Positions 7,884 through 16,466 of a stretch of 64,000 bases of DNA are shown one piece after another. Each line of letters starts with the position of its first letter. Positions within the stretch are counted from its first letter, which is position 1. A program made the translations under genes and the position numbers. The stretch is from Metaruminococcus_A gallistercoris (GTDB lineage: Bacteria; Bacillota; Clostridia; Oscillospirales; Ruminococcaceae): the NCBI GenBank assembly GCA_904394975.1, contig CAJFNQ010000020.1, positions 30,175-94,174 on the forward strand, read 5' to 3'. The notes beneath the pieces were generated by a model. That model worked only from the letters and a program-made list of their open reading frames with translations, ran no database searches and was not told the DNA's origin.

Positions 7884-8327
7884 ATGAAACTGCATGAGTT
7901 GACTCCGGCGGTTGGTTCCAATCACGACGCGAAACGTAAAGGACGCGGCGCTGGTTCCGGAAACGGCAAAACAGCCGGAAAAGGTCATAAAGGACAGAAC
8001 GCCCGTTCGGGCGGCGGTGTACGTCCTGGTTTTGAAGGCGGTCAGATGCCGCTTCAGAGACGTATCCCGAAAAGAGGTTTCAACAACATTTTCGCAACCC
8101 GTTATGCTACGGTAAATGTTGCTGACCTCAACTCCAAGTTTGAAGACGGCGCGGTTGTTGATACCGAGGCTTTGAAAGCTGCCGGTCTGGTTCGCAAAGA
8201 GCTTGACGGCGTTAAAGTTCTTGGCAACGGCGAGCTTTCCAAGAAGCTGACCGTAAAAGCTGCCGCATTCTCTGCAAGCGCAAAAGAGAAGATCGAAAAA
8301 GCAGGCGGAGCGGCTGAAGTTCTTTAA
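7884..8327 (+). CDS. rplO: 50S ribosomal protein L15
   Basis: The ATG at 7884 follows GGAGG by 5 bases and gives 147 residues starting MKLHELTPAVGS. The Gly-rich basic N-terminal region (KGRGAGSGNGKTAGKGHKGQ) is diagnostic. L15 is a late-assembly 50S protein. The upstream ATG at 7872 is inside the ribosome site. Confidence 0.97.
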   Translation: MKLHELTPAVGSNHDAKRKGRGAGSGNGKTAGKGHKGQNARSGGGVRPGFEGGQMPLQRRIPKRGFNNIFATRYATVNVADLNSKFEDGAVVDTEALKAAGLVRKELDGVKVLGNGELSKKLTVKAAAFSASAKEKIEKAGGAAEVL

Positions 8328-8373
8328 GCCGTTCCAAGTTTGACTGACGTTTTCAGACGAAATGGAGGAAGCA

Positions 8374-9672
8374 ATGTTTCAGACGATAAGAAATGCACTG
8401 GCAATTCCTGAAACAAGGAAAAAACTCCTGTATACCTTAATGATCATTGTTCTGTTCCGTATTGGCGCAGCGATTCCGGTTCCGTTTTTGGACCCGAGCG
8501 CGCTTAAGGCAATGGTCGAATCCAGCGGTGATTTTCTTGGGTATTTTGATATTATGACAGGTGGTTCGTTTGCCAACGCCACTCTGTTTGCGATGTCGAT
8601 TACCCCGTATATCAACGCTTCCATTATTGTACAGTTGCTGACGGTAGCAATCCGGCCGTTGGAACGGATGGCAAAAGAAGGCGAGACCGGCCGTAAAAAA
8701 CTGGCTAAGATCACCCGCTATGTGACTTTCGGAATTGCCCTTTTAATGGCAATCGCTTATTATTTCCTGGCACGTAGTTCCGGTGCGCTTACCGAAACTT
8801 ACATGGTCGGCAAAACTGGCTTTTTCGTTGCTTGTGTCATTGTTGTAACTTTCGTAGCCGGTACGGCAGTAATTGTCTGGCTGGGTGAGCGCATCAATGA
8901 AAAGGGTATCGGAAACGGTATCTCCATCATCCTGTTTGCCGGTATTATTTCCCGCGGACCTGCTATGATCGCTACGGCGGTTCAGTATTGGCAGTATGGT
9001 GAAAGCAACCCGATGTATTATTTCCTGATTCCGCTCATTGTAGTCATTTTTATTCTGATGATTGGTTTCATCGTTTTGATGACCAATGCGGAGCGCAGGA
9101 TTCCGGTACAATACGCAAAACGCGTGGTTGGCCGGAAGATGTACGGCGGGCAGAGTTCGCATATTCCGATTAAGGTGAGCATGAGCGGCGTTATGCCGAT
9201 CATCTTCGCGAGCTCCTTTATTTCCATCCCGGGTACGATCGTTGCGTTCTGCAACCCGGAGCAGGGAAGCTTCTGGTGGCAGTTCGGGCAGTTGTTTAAT
9301 TACACCAGCCTGTTCTATGGAGTTTTGTACTTCCTGTTGATCATAGGGTTTAACTACTTCTATGTCGCAATTCAGTATAATCCGGTGGAAATTGCCAATA
9401 ATCTTCGCAAGAATAATGGTGCGATTCCGGGCATCCGTCCGGGTAAACCGACAAGCGATTTTATCTCCAAAGTACTTTCTAAAATCACCTTTGTTGGTGC
9501 TATTTTCCTTGGCATCATCGCAATTTTCCCAATCCTTTTCACCAACGTCAGTGGAATGAACGTCGCAATCGGCGGTACATCCATCCTGATTGTTGTTGGT
9601 GTGGCACTGGAAACCATGCGTACGCTTGAGTCTCAGATTACGATGAGACATCATAAGGGCTTTTTAGAGTAA
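8374..9672 (+). CDS. secY: Protein translocase channel subunit SecY
   Basis: SecY forms the membrane channel of the SecYEG translocon. From the ATG at 8374 (GGAGGA 4-9 bases upstream) the product has 432 residues with about ten hydrophobic segments. Conserved features include MTGGSFANATLFAMSITPYINASI (residues around 65-90), GNGISIILFAGI and the cytosolic loop RRIPVQYAKR. It lies in the spc operon between rplO and adk. The partner secE is found at 41398. Confidence 0.98.
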   Translation: MFQTIRNALAIPETRKKLLYTLMIIVLFRIGAAIPVPFLDPSALKAMVESSGDFLGYFDIMTGGSFANATLFAMSITPYINASIIVQLLTVAIRPLERMAKEGETGRKKLAKITRYVTFGIALLMAIAYYFLARSSGALTETYMVGKTGFFVACVIVVTFVAGTAVIVWLGERINEKGIGNGISIILFAGIISRGPAMIATAVQYWQYGESNPMYYFLIPLIVVIFILMIGFIVLMTNAERRIPVQYAKRVVGRKMYGGQSSHIPIKVSMSGVMPIIFASSFISIPGTIVAFCNPEQGSFWWQFGQLFNYTSLFYGVLYFLLIIGFNYFYVAIQYNPVEIANNLRKNNGAIPGIRPGKPTSDFISKVLSKITFVGAIFLGIIAIFPILFTNVSGMNVAIGGTSILIVVGVALETMRTLESQITMRHHKGFLE

Positions 9673-9684
9673 TGGAGGGTTAAT

Positions 9685-10317
9685 ATGAACCTGATTTTCT
9701 TAGGAGCTCCCGGAGCTGGTAAGGGAACACAAGCCGAGGTTGTTTCTGAACACCTTGGCATTCCCACCATTTCCACGGGCAATATCATTCGAGAAGCACT
9801 GAAGAATGGAACCGAGACCGGTTTGAAAGCAAAATCCTATATGGACGCAGGCAAATTGGTTCCGGATGAGATTGTAATCGCCATCATCAAAGAACGCCTC
9901 GCGCAGGATGACTGCAAGGGTGGATTTATTCTGGATGGTTTTCCTCGTACAGTTCCTCAGGCAGAAGCGCTTACACAGATGGGCGTTGAAATCGATCGCG
10001 TGATCGATATTGAAGTACCGGATGAAAAAATCATGGCTCGCCTTTCCGGCCGTCGTGTTTGTGAAGCGTGCGGCGCTTCCTACCATTTGGAATATAAGCC
10101 GATGAAAGTCGAAGGCGTATGTGATAAATGCGGTGGAAAAACCGTTCAGCGTAAAGACGACCATCCGGATACGGTGAAAGATCGTCTCCATGTTTATCAT
10201 GAGCAGACAGAACCCTTGAAAGCTTATTATGAAAAGCTTGGCAAGCTGGTCACCGTAATCGGTCAGGAAGAAGTAAAGGATACAACGGCACTGACCTTAA
10301 AAGCTGTGGAGGCTTAA
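9685..10317 (+). CDS. adk: Adenylate kinase, zinc-LID form
   Basis: The product has 210 residues and catalyses ATP + AMP = 2 ADP. The P-loop GAPGAGKGTQ is at residues 7-16 and GFPRTVPQA at about 85-93. The LID contains CEAC and CDKC pairs, predicting a structural zinc as in many Gram-positives. It is followed 2 bases later by map, as in other Firmicutes. Confidence 0.98.
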   Translation: MNLIFLGAPGAGKGTQAEVVSEHLGIPTISTGNIIREALKNGTETGLKAKSYMDAGKLVPDEIVIAIIKERLAQDDCKGGFILDGFPRTVPQAEALTQMGVEIDRVIDIEVPDEKIMARLSGRRVCEACGASYHLEYKPMKVEGVCDKCGGKTVQRKDDHPDTVKDRLHVYHEQTEPLKAYYEKLGKLVTVIGQEEVKDTTALTLKAVEA

Positions 10318-10319
10318 AC

Positions 10320-11069
10320 ATGATTTCGCTGAAGACAGCTCATGAGCTGGAGCGTATGCAAAAGGCTTGCAGAATTTCCGCACAGGCTCTTAAAGTCGCG
10401 GAAGAACACATCAAGGCCGGCATGAGCACTTATGAGCTAGATATGATTCTCCGGGAATTTTATCGGTCTCAGGGGGCGAAGCCCTCGTTCCTGGGATATG
10501 GAGGATTTACGGGAAGCGCCTGTATTTCCATCAATGATGAAGTGATCCACGGTATCCCCAGTAAAACAAAAATTATCCGTGACGGTGATATTGTTAAGGT
10601 GGATACCGGCGCGTACATTGATGGATTTCACGGCGACAATGCGGCTACTTTTGCGGTCGGCGAAGTGTCCGACGAAGCAAAGAAGCTGATGGACGTTACC
10701 GAACAGAGCCTTTATGAAGGCATTCGTATGGCGAAGGTGGGAAACCGCATTGGCGATATCTCCCACGCCATTGAAGAATATGTCACAAGCAGGGGATATG
10801 CAGTCGTAAAGAAGTTTGTCGGCCATGGTGTCGGCCACGAACTGCATGAATCTCCGGAAGTTCCGAATTACGGGCACGCCGGGAAAGGTGTGCGCCTTGC
10901 AGCAGGAATGACGCTGGCGATCGAACCGATGATCAACATCAAAGGGGAAGGCGTTAACGTGCTTGCGGATGGCTGGACGGTTAAAACGGCCTCAGGCAGT
11001 CTTTCGGCACATTTTGAACATACCATCGCGATCACAAACAACGGTCCGGTTATCCTGACCAGAGCGTGA
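10320..11069 (+). CDS. map: Methionine aminopeptidase, type I
   Basis: The product has 249 residues and removes N-terminal methionine from nascent proteins. The pita-bread metal ligands are visible: the two Asp in VDTGAYIDGFHGDNA, His in GHGVGHELHESP, and Glu in IEPM and FEHTI. The start is 2 bases after adk. It clusters with the KOW protein and infA. Confidence 0.98.
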   Translation: MISLKTAHELERMQKACRISAQALKVAEEHIKAGMSTYELDMILREFYRSQGAKPSFLGYGGFTGSACISINDEVIHGIPSKTKIIRDGDIVKVDTGAYIDGFHGDNAATFAVGEVSDEAKKLMDVTEQSLYEGIRMAKVGNRIGDISHAIEEYVTSRGYAVVKKFVGHGVGHELHESPEVPNYGHAGKGVRLAAGMTLAIEPMINIKGEGVNVLADGWTVKTASGSLSAHFEHTIAITNNGPVILTRA

Positions 11070-11079
11070 GGTGGTTTTA

Positions 11080-11343
11080 ATGCAGCTGACGGAAGGCTCG
11101 GTGGTAAGATCCACAGCAGGCCACGATGCAGGCATATATGGTGTGGTAATTGGGTTTGAGCGCGGCTGGCCGTTGACGGCGGACGGAAGGATCCATCGTC
11201 TGGAAAAGCCAAAGCGGAAAAACCCAAAACACCTGACTGTTTTGAACAGAACAGTTTGTTTAAGCGAAATACACAGCAATATGGCGCTCAGAAAGCTGTT
11301 ATGGCCGTACCAGTACGGCGGTATGCAGCCTGAGTCAAGGTGA
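11080..11343 (+). CDS. KOW-domain RNA-binding protein
   Basis: The product has 87 residues from the ATG at 11080; a GTG at 11071 overlaps the ribosome site GAGGTGG. The start LTEGSVVRSTAGHDAGIYGVVIG fits the KOW/L14e-like small proteins commonly encoded between map and infA in Firmicutes. The basic middle (EKPKRKNPKH) suggests rRNA binding. Its exact role is unknown. Confidence 0.85.
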   Translation: MQLTEGSVVRSTAGHDAGIYGVVIGFERGWPLTADGRIHRLEKPKRKNPKHLTVLNRTVCLSEIHSNMALRKLLWPYQYGGMQPESR

Positions 11344-11355
11344 GGAGGCATTCGC

Positions 11356-11574
11356 TTGTCGAAAGATGATGTAATTGAGATTGAGGGCACAGTGGTAGAA
11401 TCACTTCCGAATGCGATGTTCCAGGTTGAACTTGCAAACGGCCATAAGATTCTCGCCCATATTTCCGGCAAATTGCGGATGAATTTTATCCGTATTCTTC
11501 CGGGCGATAAGGTGACGGTAGAAATGTCGCCTTATGATTTAAGTAAAGGACGCATTACCTGGCGTTCCAAATAA
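11356..11574 (+). CDS. infA: Translation initiation factor IF-1
   Basis: The product is exactly 72 residues with an OB-fold (GTVVESLPNAMFQVELANGHKI) and the end MSPYDLSKGRITWR. IF-1 occupies the 30S A site during initiation. It uses a TTG start at 11356 with GAGGAGG upstream. Confidence 0.97.
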   Translation: MSKDDVIEIEGTVVESLPNAMFQVELANGHKILAHISGKLRMNFIRILPGDKVTVEMSPYDLSKGRITWRSK

Positions 11575-11590
11575 ACGTAAACCTGTTGTT

Positions 11591-11606
11591 CGCCTGTTGA
11601 CAGGCG
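11591..11606 (+). promoter_or_regulatory. Hairpin between infA and rpmJ
   Basis: CGCCTGT (11591-11597) pairs with ACAGGCG (11600-11606), effectively a GC-rich stem with a 4-base loop. There is no T-run, so it is unlikely to be a full terminator. It sits upstream of the rpmJ ribosome site AAGGAGG. Confidence 0.4.
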
Positions 11607-11630
11607 CGGCACTTTAAGGAGGTATTTCAG

Positions 11631-11744
11631 ATGAAAGTAAGACCTTCGGTTAAACCTATCTGTGAAAAATGCAAAGTCATCAAGCGCAAAGGCCGCATCA
11701 TGGTGATTTGTGACAACCCGAAGCACAAACAGCGTCAGGGTTAA
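11631..11744 (+). CDS. rpmJ: 50S ribosomal protein L36
   Basis: This short gene encodes 37 residues: MKVRPSVKPICEKCKVIKRK at the start and a PKHKQRQG end. The zinc ligands are C-x2-C, then C-x4-H. GGAGG lies about 8 bases upstream of the ATG. It occupies its usual place between infA and rpsM. Confidence 0.97.
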   Translation: MKVRPSVKPICEKCKVIKRKGRIMVICDNPKHKQRQG

Positions 11745-11862
11745 TTTCATTCGTTTCGCAAAAATCCTTATATAAATTTCAAGCAGATGGAGAAGTTCCT
11801 GTAAACCTGTACAATCAGGGAGGGAAGGGCATCCGTCAAGCACTGGAGGTGCAAGGTAGAAA

Positions 11863-12231
11863 ATGGCTCGTATAGCTGGTGTTGATTTGCCGAGAGAGAA
11901 AAGAATCGAAGTGGGTATCACCTACATCTACGGCATTGGTGATGCGACCGCGAAGAAGATCCTCGAAGCGACCGGTATTAATCCTGACACAAGAGTCAAG
12001 GACTTGACCGACGCGGAAGAGGCTGCACTGCGTGAGTACATCGACAAAAACCTTGAAGTTGAGGGCGACCTTCGCAGAAATGTTGCGCTTAACATCAAAC
12101 GACTGATCGAGATCGGTTGTTACCGTGGCGTTCGCCACAGAAAAGGTTTGCCGGTTCGCGGACAGAGAACCAAAACAAACGCTCGTACCCGTAAGGGCCC
12201 GGTTAAGACCGTCGCAAACAAAAAGAAATAA
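11863..12231 (+). CDS. rpsM: 30S ribosomal protein S13
   Basis: The product has 122 residues with the N-terminal helix-two-turn-helix (IAGVDLPREKRIEVGITYIYG) and C-terminal RGLPVRGQRT-type basic tail (KGLPVRGQRTKTNARTRKGP). S13 contacts the P-site tRNA and L5. A 118-base gap after rpmJ holds no gene. Confidence 0.97.
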   Translation: MARIAGVDLPREKRIEVGITYIYGIGDATAKKILEATGINPDTRVKDLTDAEEAALREYIDKNLEVEGDLRRNVALNIKRLIEIGCYRGVRHRKGLPVRGQRTKTNARTRKGPVKTVANKKK

Positions 12232-12250
12232 TAGGAAAGGATAAGAACAC

Positions 12251-12652
12251 ATGGCTGTTAAAAATGCTAAAAAAACTACGGTTCGCAGACGTCGTGAACG
12301 TAAAAATATTGAGCGTGGCGCCGTTCATATCCAGTCCACTTTCAATAATACGATGGTAACGATTACCGATACACAGGGCAATGCCATTTCTTGGGCATCT
12401 GCCGGCGGCCTCGGTTTCAGAGGTTCCAGAAAATCCACTCCGTTTGCTGCTCAGACCGCTGCGGAAACCGCTGCGAAGGCTGCAATGGAGCACGGCCTCA
12501 AAACGGTCGAAGTTTTCGTTAAAGGCCCGGGTTCCGGCCGTGAAGCTGCAATTCGTGCGCTTCAGTCTGCCGGTCTTGAGGTAACCATGATCAAAGACGT
12601 TACCCCGATTCCGCACAACGGCTGCCGCCCGCCGAAAAGAAGACGTGTATAA
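12251..12652 (+). CDS. rpsK: 30S ribosomal protein S11
   Basis: The product has 133 residues, with AVHIQSTFNNTMVTITD-like strands and the end CRPPKRRRV. S11 lies on the platform near the mRNA exit. It follows rpsM after 19 bases in the alpha operon. Confidence 0.98.
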   Translation: MAVKNAKKTTVRRRRERKNIERGAVHIQSTFNNTMVTITDTQGNAISWASAGGLGFRGSRKSTPFAAQTAAETAAKAAMEHGLKTVEVFVKGPGSGREAAIRALQSAGLEVTMIKDVTPIPHNGCRPPKRRRV

Positions 12653-12676
12653 AGTGCAATTTTGGAGGTGTAACTA

Positions 12677-13303
12677 ATGGCAAGATATACCGGTGCGGTT
12701 TGTAGAATGTGCCGCCGCGAAGGACAGAAATTGTTCCTCAAAGGTGAAAGATGTTATTCCGACAAATGCGCTTTCGCTAGAAGAGGTTATGCGCCTGGTC
12801 AGCATGGCCAGAACCGCAAAAAAGTTTCTGAGTATGGTATTCAGCTCAGAGCAAAACAGAAAACCAGACGTTACTATGGCGTACTGGAAAGCCAGTTCAG
12901 AAAATATTTTGACATGGCAGAACGTAAAGCGGGCATGACTGGTGAAAACCTGCTCCGCATCCTTGAGACCCGTCTGGACAACGTGGTTTACCGTCTTGGC
13001 TTTGCTGCTTCCAGAGCAGAAGCTAGACAGCTGGTTGTTCATAACCATTACCTGGTCAATGGCAAAAAGGTGAATATCCCGTCTTACCTTGTAAAAGAGG
13101 GCGACGAGATCTCCATCGCTGAAAACAGCCGTTCCAGCGAAAAGATCAAGGCAGTTCTTGAGTCCGCCAGCGCACGTCCGGTTCCGATGTGGCTTGAACT
13201 CAACCGCGATAACCTGACCGCTAAAGTTTCCCGTCTGCCGAACCGCGAGGATATTGACCTCGATGTTGAAGAGCATCTCATTGTCGAGCTTTATTCCAAG
13301 TAA
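12677..13303 (+). CDS. rpsD: 30S ribosomal protein S4, zinc form
   Basis: The product has 208 residues. Four N-terminal cysteines (C9, C12, C26, C31) predict a zinc site. The S4 RNA-binding domain is around residues 99-160 (RLDNVVYRLGFAASRAEARQ). S4 starts 16S assembly and regulates its operon in several bacteria. Here it is between rpsK and rpoA, and only 24 bases separate it from rpsK, too few for a B. subtilis-type S4 leader. Confidence 0.98.
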   Translation: MARYTGAVCRMCRREGQKLFLKGERCYSDKCAFARRGYAPGQHGQNRKKVSEYGIQLRAKQKTRRYYGVLESQFRKYFDMAERKAGMTGENLLRILETRLDNVVYRLGFAASRAEARQLVVHNHYLVNGKKVNIPSYLVKEGDEISIAENSRSSEKIKAVLESASARPVPMWLELNRDNLTAKVSRLPNREDIDLDVEEHLIVELYSK

Positions 13304-13334
13304 TCGTTTTTATCCGGTTACTGTTTTGTCTGTT

Positions 13335-13361
13335 GCAGCATAAGGCTATGCCTTTTGCTGC
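13335..13361 (+). promoter_or_regulatory. Strong hairpin between rpsD and rpoA
   Basis: GCAGCA (13335-13340) pairs with TGCTGC (13356-13361); one T-T mismatch follows, then AAGGC (13342-13346) pairs with GCCTT (13350-13354) around a TAT loop. It lacks a T-run. The 132-base rpsD-rpoA gap is long for this operon, so this may be an RNA processing or regulatory site setting rpoA expression apart from the r-proteins. Confidence 0.5.
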
Positions 13362-13435
13362 GCGGGCAGTTTATGAGGCGATGAAACAATTCTAGCTCAT
13401 CACAAACGTTGGGCATGCATACAGGAGGGTTATAA

Positions 13436-14386
13436 ATGATCGAAATCGAAAAGCCAAGAATTGAGACGGCAGAAATTAAATCCGACGGCACATACGGAAG
13501 ATTTGTTCTTGAGCCACTCGAGCGCGGCTACGGTACTACGCTTGGCAACAGCTTGCGGCGTGTACTGCTCTCCTCGCTACCTGGTGTTGCAGTTACCTCG
13601 ATCAAGATCGATGGTGTGCAGCACGAGTTTTCAACTATCCCTGGTGTAAAGGAAGACGTCACAGAAATTGTTCTGAACATTAAAGGCCTGATTGCTAAAA
13701 TCCATGGTGAAGCGCCGAAAACCGTCTATATTGAGGCGGAAGGCGAGTGCGAAGTCACTGCCGGTGATATTAAAGCCGACAGCGAGGTTGAGATCCTCGA
13801 CCCGGGTATGCACATTGCAACCCTTTCGCAGGGCGCGAAACTTTATATGGAGATTGTTATCGACCGGGGCCGTGGCTATGTGCCTTCTGAACGGAACAAG
13901 CAGAACCTTCAGAGCACAATCGGGGTCATCCCGGTGGACAGCATCTATACGCCTGTCCTGAAGGTCAACTATACGGTAGAGAACACCCGTGTCGGTCAGA
14001 TTACTGACTATGACAAATTGACGCTGGAAATCTGGACCGATGGTACCATTTCCGCGAAAGAGGCTGTTTCTCTCGGCGCCAAGGTCCTCAACGAGCATTT
14101 GAACCTGTTCATTGATTTGTCGGAAGAGGCATACAACACCGAGATCATGGTGGAAAAAGATGATAAGGGCAAAGAAAAAGTCCTCGAAATGACCATTGAG
14201 GAGCTTGACCTTTCTGTGCGTTCTTTCAACTGCCTGAAACGCGCGGGCATCAATACGGTCGAAGATTTGATCAACAAATCCGAGGATGACATGATGAAAG
14301 TCAGAAACCTTGGCAGAAAATCACTGGAAGAGGTTGTTGAGAAGCTGAAAAACCTCGGCTTTAACCTCAACCACAGCGATGAATAA
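13436..14386 (+). CDS. rpoA: DNA-directed RNA polymerase alpha subunit
   Basis: The product has 316 residues. The N-terminal dimerisation domain shows GYGTTLGNSLRRVLLSSLPG near residues 31-50. A linker near 225-245 leads to the C-terminal DNA/activator-binding domain with LDLSVRSFNCLKRAGI and RNLGRKSLEEV. GGAGGG precedes the ATG. It is the second-last gene of the alpha operon. Confidence 0.98.
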   Translation: MIEIEKPRIETAEIKSDGTYGRFVLEPLERGYGTTLGNSLRRVLLSSLPGVAVTSIKIDGVQHEFSTIPGVKEDVTEIVLNIKGLIAKIHGEAPKTVYIEAEGECEVTAGDIKADSEVEILDPGMHIATLSQGAKLYMEIVIDRGRGYVPSERNKQNLQSTIGVIPVDSIYTPVLKVNYTVENTRVGQITDYDKLTLEIWTDGTISAKEAVSLGAKVLNEHLNLFIDLSEEAYNTEIMVEKDDKGKEKVLEMTIEELDLSVRSFNCLKRAGINTVEDLINKSEDDMMKVRNLGRKSLEEVVEKLKNLGFNLNHSDE

Positions 14387-14438
14387 TACCGAGTTGACCG
14401 GGTATCCGGAAAACCGATAGGGTAAGGAGTGAATTCAA

Positions 14439-14780
14439 ATGGCAGGAAGCAGAAAGCTGGGCAGAACTTCTGATCACAGAAAAGCTATGCTCAGAGCGAT
14501 GGTTACCTACTTGCTTGAGAATGGTAAGATCGAAACAACTGTAACGCGTGCAAAAGAAGTACGCGCTATGGCGGAGAAAATGATCACAATCGGCAAAGAC
14601 AGTTCTCTTCACAACAAACGTCAGGTGTATTCTTACATCACCAAAGAGTCTGTTGCGAAAAAAGTTCTGGATGAGATTTCTCCGAAATATGCAGATAAAA
14701 ACGGTGGTTACACCAGAATCGTGAAAATTGGCCCCCGCCGTGGCGACGCAGCGGAAATGGCGATCATCGAACTGGTCTGA
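14439..14780 (+). CDS. rplQ: 50S ribosomal protein L17
   Basis: The product has 113 residues with the L17 start RKLGRTSDHRKAMLRAM and the end IVKIGPRRGDAAEMAIIELV. L17 sits near the exit tunnel. It is the last gene of the superoperon and is followed by a strong terminator. Confidence 0.98.
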   Translation: MAGSRKLGRTSDHRKAMLRAMVTYLLENGKIETTVTRAKEVRAMAEKMITIGKDSSLHNKRQVYSYITKESVAKKVLDEISPKYADKNGGYTRIVKIGPRRGDAAEMAIIELV

Positions 14781-14797
14781 TTGGCTGTTATGCAGAT

Positions 14798-14828
14798 AAA
14801 AGCACAGTGCTTTGCACTGTGCTTTTTA
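14798..14828 (+). terminator. Terminator after rplQ
   Basis: A 13-bp perfect stem (14798-14810 with 14814-14826), a TTT loop and a T-run define a strong intrinsic terminator ending the ribosomal protein operon. Confidence 0.95.
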
Positions 14829-14858
14829 TTTGCGTATTTTGACGAATCGTGGTATAAT
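14829..14858 (+). promoter_or_regulatory. Extended -10 promoter for the zinc-ribbon gene
   Basis: TATAAT at 14853-14858 is preceded by TGG, giving an extended -10 element. The -35 is poor (TTTGCG at 14829-14834, 18-base spacer). It lies about 115 bases upstream of the ATG at 14974. Confidence 0.6.
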
Positions 14859-14973
14859 AACTTCACATTCGCTGATTTTTATCATTCATTTGTATTAATA
14901 AAAAATCAGCAATGTTTTTTAAGATTGATTGCTTCGGCAATTTATTGTGGAAGAGCAGAGAAGAGGTGTCGCT

Positions 14974-15210
14974 ATGCGTTGCATGCTTTGTCGTAAACAT
15001 GTGGATGAACTTTCTGAGCACGGATTATGCGAAGAGTGCGAAAAACAGTTCGATTTTTCAAAGAATGAGCCCTACGAACCGGAAGAAGGGGAAGATTCCG
15101 GAAAAACGCTGGCGAAACGAATCCTCATTTCTTCTGTTGGGGTGATCGCGCTTATCCTGTTTATGATGTGGATCATTCCGCTTTTGTTGTCGCTGGTTAT
15201 GACCAAATAA
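14974..15210 (+). CDS. Small zinc-ribbon membrane protein
   Basis: The product has 78 residues. The first 25 hold two CxxC pairs (CMLC and CEEC), predicting one zinc. An acidic linker (EPEEGEDSG) leads to one membrane segment (about residues 50-75) ending in K. The ATG at 14974 follows AGAGGTG. I do not recognise a named family. It is monocistronic, with its own promoter and terminator. Confidence 0.75.
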   Translation: MRCMLCRKHVDELSEHGLCEECEKQFDFSKNEPYEPEEGEDSGKTLAKRILISSVGVIALILFMMWIIPLLLSLVMTK

Positions 15211-15223
15211 AAAGAGAATGGGA

Positions 15224-15249
15224 AACGTCCCTTGCAGGGGCGTTTTTTT
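15224..15249 (+). terminator. Terminator after the zinc-ribbon gene
   Basis: AACGTCCCT (15224-15232) pairs with AGGGGCGTT (15236-15244) with one G-T, followed by seven T. An in-frame ATG at 15232 lies inside this stem, so it cannot sensibly start the next gene. Confidence 0.85.
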
Positions 15250-15285
15250 ACGGCAAGATATCATAGCAAAGGAGCGATTTTGAGA

Positions 15286-16089
15286 ATGGGTGAAAGCGGT
15301 CTGCAAACCGTGACCAAAACAGAACAAAAAGAAGCGTTGGCAGAGCAGATGGCGCAGAGCGAAACAGGCCCGCAGCCGGAAAACGGTTTCCGCCATGGAT
15401 TAAAAGATGGGGTGCCGATTGGACTTGGTTACCTTTCTGTCTCTTTTACTTTTGGCGTGATGGCGGTTTCCGCGGGTTTGCCGGTCTGGGCAGCGGTGGT
15501 GATCTCTATGGTGAACGTGACATCCGCAGGGCAGCTCGCCGGTTTGCCGATCCTCGCGGCGGCGGGAAGCCCGATTGAAATCGCAATTACCCAGTTTGTG
15601 ATTAATATACGGTATGCGCTCATGTCTCTTTCTTTGTCGCAGAAACTGCACCGTTCGGTCAACCTGCTGGACCGATTTCTCATTGCGTTTTGCAACACGG
15701 ATGAAGTATTTGCGGTTGCCAGCAGCAAAAAGGGTGAAGTTGGCAAACGGTATCTTTACGGGCTTATTCTCGCTCCTTATTTTGGATGGGCACTTGGCAC
15801 CTTCGTAGGTGCGGCGGCGACCACACTTCTTCCCGCCATTGTTCAGAGCGCGCTCGGCATTGCAATTTACGGCATGTTTCTAGCGATTATCATTCCGCCG
15901 GCAAAACATTTCCGGCCGGTTCTGGTGGTGGTTCTGGTAGCGGTTCTGTTAAGTTGCCTGCTCACGTTTACTCCGGGCTTAAATCAAATCTCCGGCGGGT
16001 TTGCCACTATTATTTGCGCGGTGATCGCGGCGGCAGTCGGTGCGCGGTTTTTCCCGCTTCATGAACACCGAGAGGAGGCGGATTCCTAA
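15286..16089 (+). CDS. azlC: Branched-chain amino acid exporter, large subunit (AzlC family)
   Basis: The product has about 267 residues. AzlC proteins form with AzlD an exporter of branched-chain amino acids and analogues (family knowledge). The core begins FRHGLKDGVPIGLGYLSVSFTFG, then several membrane segments. AAAGGAG (15268-15274) could serve the TTG at 15280 or the ATG at 15286; the longer ATG at 15232 is in a terminator stem. The stop overlaps the azlD start by one base. Confidence 0.9.
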   Translation: MGESGLQTVTKTEQKEALAEQMAQSETGPQPENGFRHGLKDGVPIGLGYLSVSFTFGVMAVSAGLPVWAAVVISMVNVTSAGQLAGLPILAAAGSPIEIAITQFVINIRYALMSLSLSQKLHRSVNLLDRFLIAFCNTDEVFAVASSKKGEVGKRYLYGLILAPYFGWALGTFVGAAATTLLPAIVQSALGIAIYGMFLAIIIPPAKHFRPVLVVVLVAVLLSCLLTFTPGLNQISGGFATIICAVIAAAVGARFFPLHEHREEADS

Positions 16090-16424
16090 TGTTGCCTGAC
16101 CTTTTCTGGGTGAATCTGCTGGTTATGGCGGGTGTGACCTACCTCATCCGCATGGTTCCGCTGGTTGCCTGCAAGCGCCGGCTGGAAAACCAGTATATTC
16201 AGTCGTTTTTGTATTATGTGCCTTATGCGGTGTTGGGAGCGATGACCTTTCCCAACATCCTGTTCTCAACCGCGAGTATTTGGTCCGCGCTGGTAGGCCT
16301 TTTGATTGCGGTCATACTCGCTTATTTTGAAAAAGGATTACTTACCGTTGCGCTTGCTGCGTGCGGTGGTGTGTTGCTGACCGAATGCGCAATCGAGTAC
16401 CTTCCTCAATTCATCTTCAAATAA
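16089..16424 (+). CDS. azlD: Branched-chain amino acid exporter, small subunit (AzlD family)
   Basis: The product has 111 residues with four predicted membrane segments and the AzlD feature TYLIRMVPLVACKRRLEN near the start. Its ATG overlaps the azlC stop (TAATG), the normal paired arrangement. It is closed by a bidirectional terminator. Confidence 0.92.
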   Translation: MLPDLFWVNLLVMAGVTYLIRMVPLVACKRRLENQYIQSFLYYVPYAVLGAMTFPNILFSTASIWSALVGLLIAVILAYFEKGLLTVALAACGGVLLTECAIEYLPQFIFK

Positions 16425-16431
16425 TAAAAAA

Positions 16432-16465
16432 CGGAGCTGTTCATTTTAAACAGCTCCGATTTTTT
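16432..16465. terminator. Bidirectional terminator between azlD and the dehydrogenase
   Basis: CGGAGCTGTT (16432-16441) pairs with AACAGCTCCG (16449-16458). A-run and T-run flank both sides, so it can end azlD (plus) and the dehydrogenase (minus). Confidence 0.92.
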
Positions 16466-16466
16466 G

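Noticed and set aside
14839..14858. TTGACG as -35 for the zinc-ribbon gene
   Set aside because: Only 8 bases separate it from TATAAT, too few; the extended -10 explains the promoter better.
15232..15285. Upstream ATG start for azlC
   Set aside because: It lies inside the stem of the preceding terminator and has no ribosome site.
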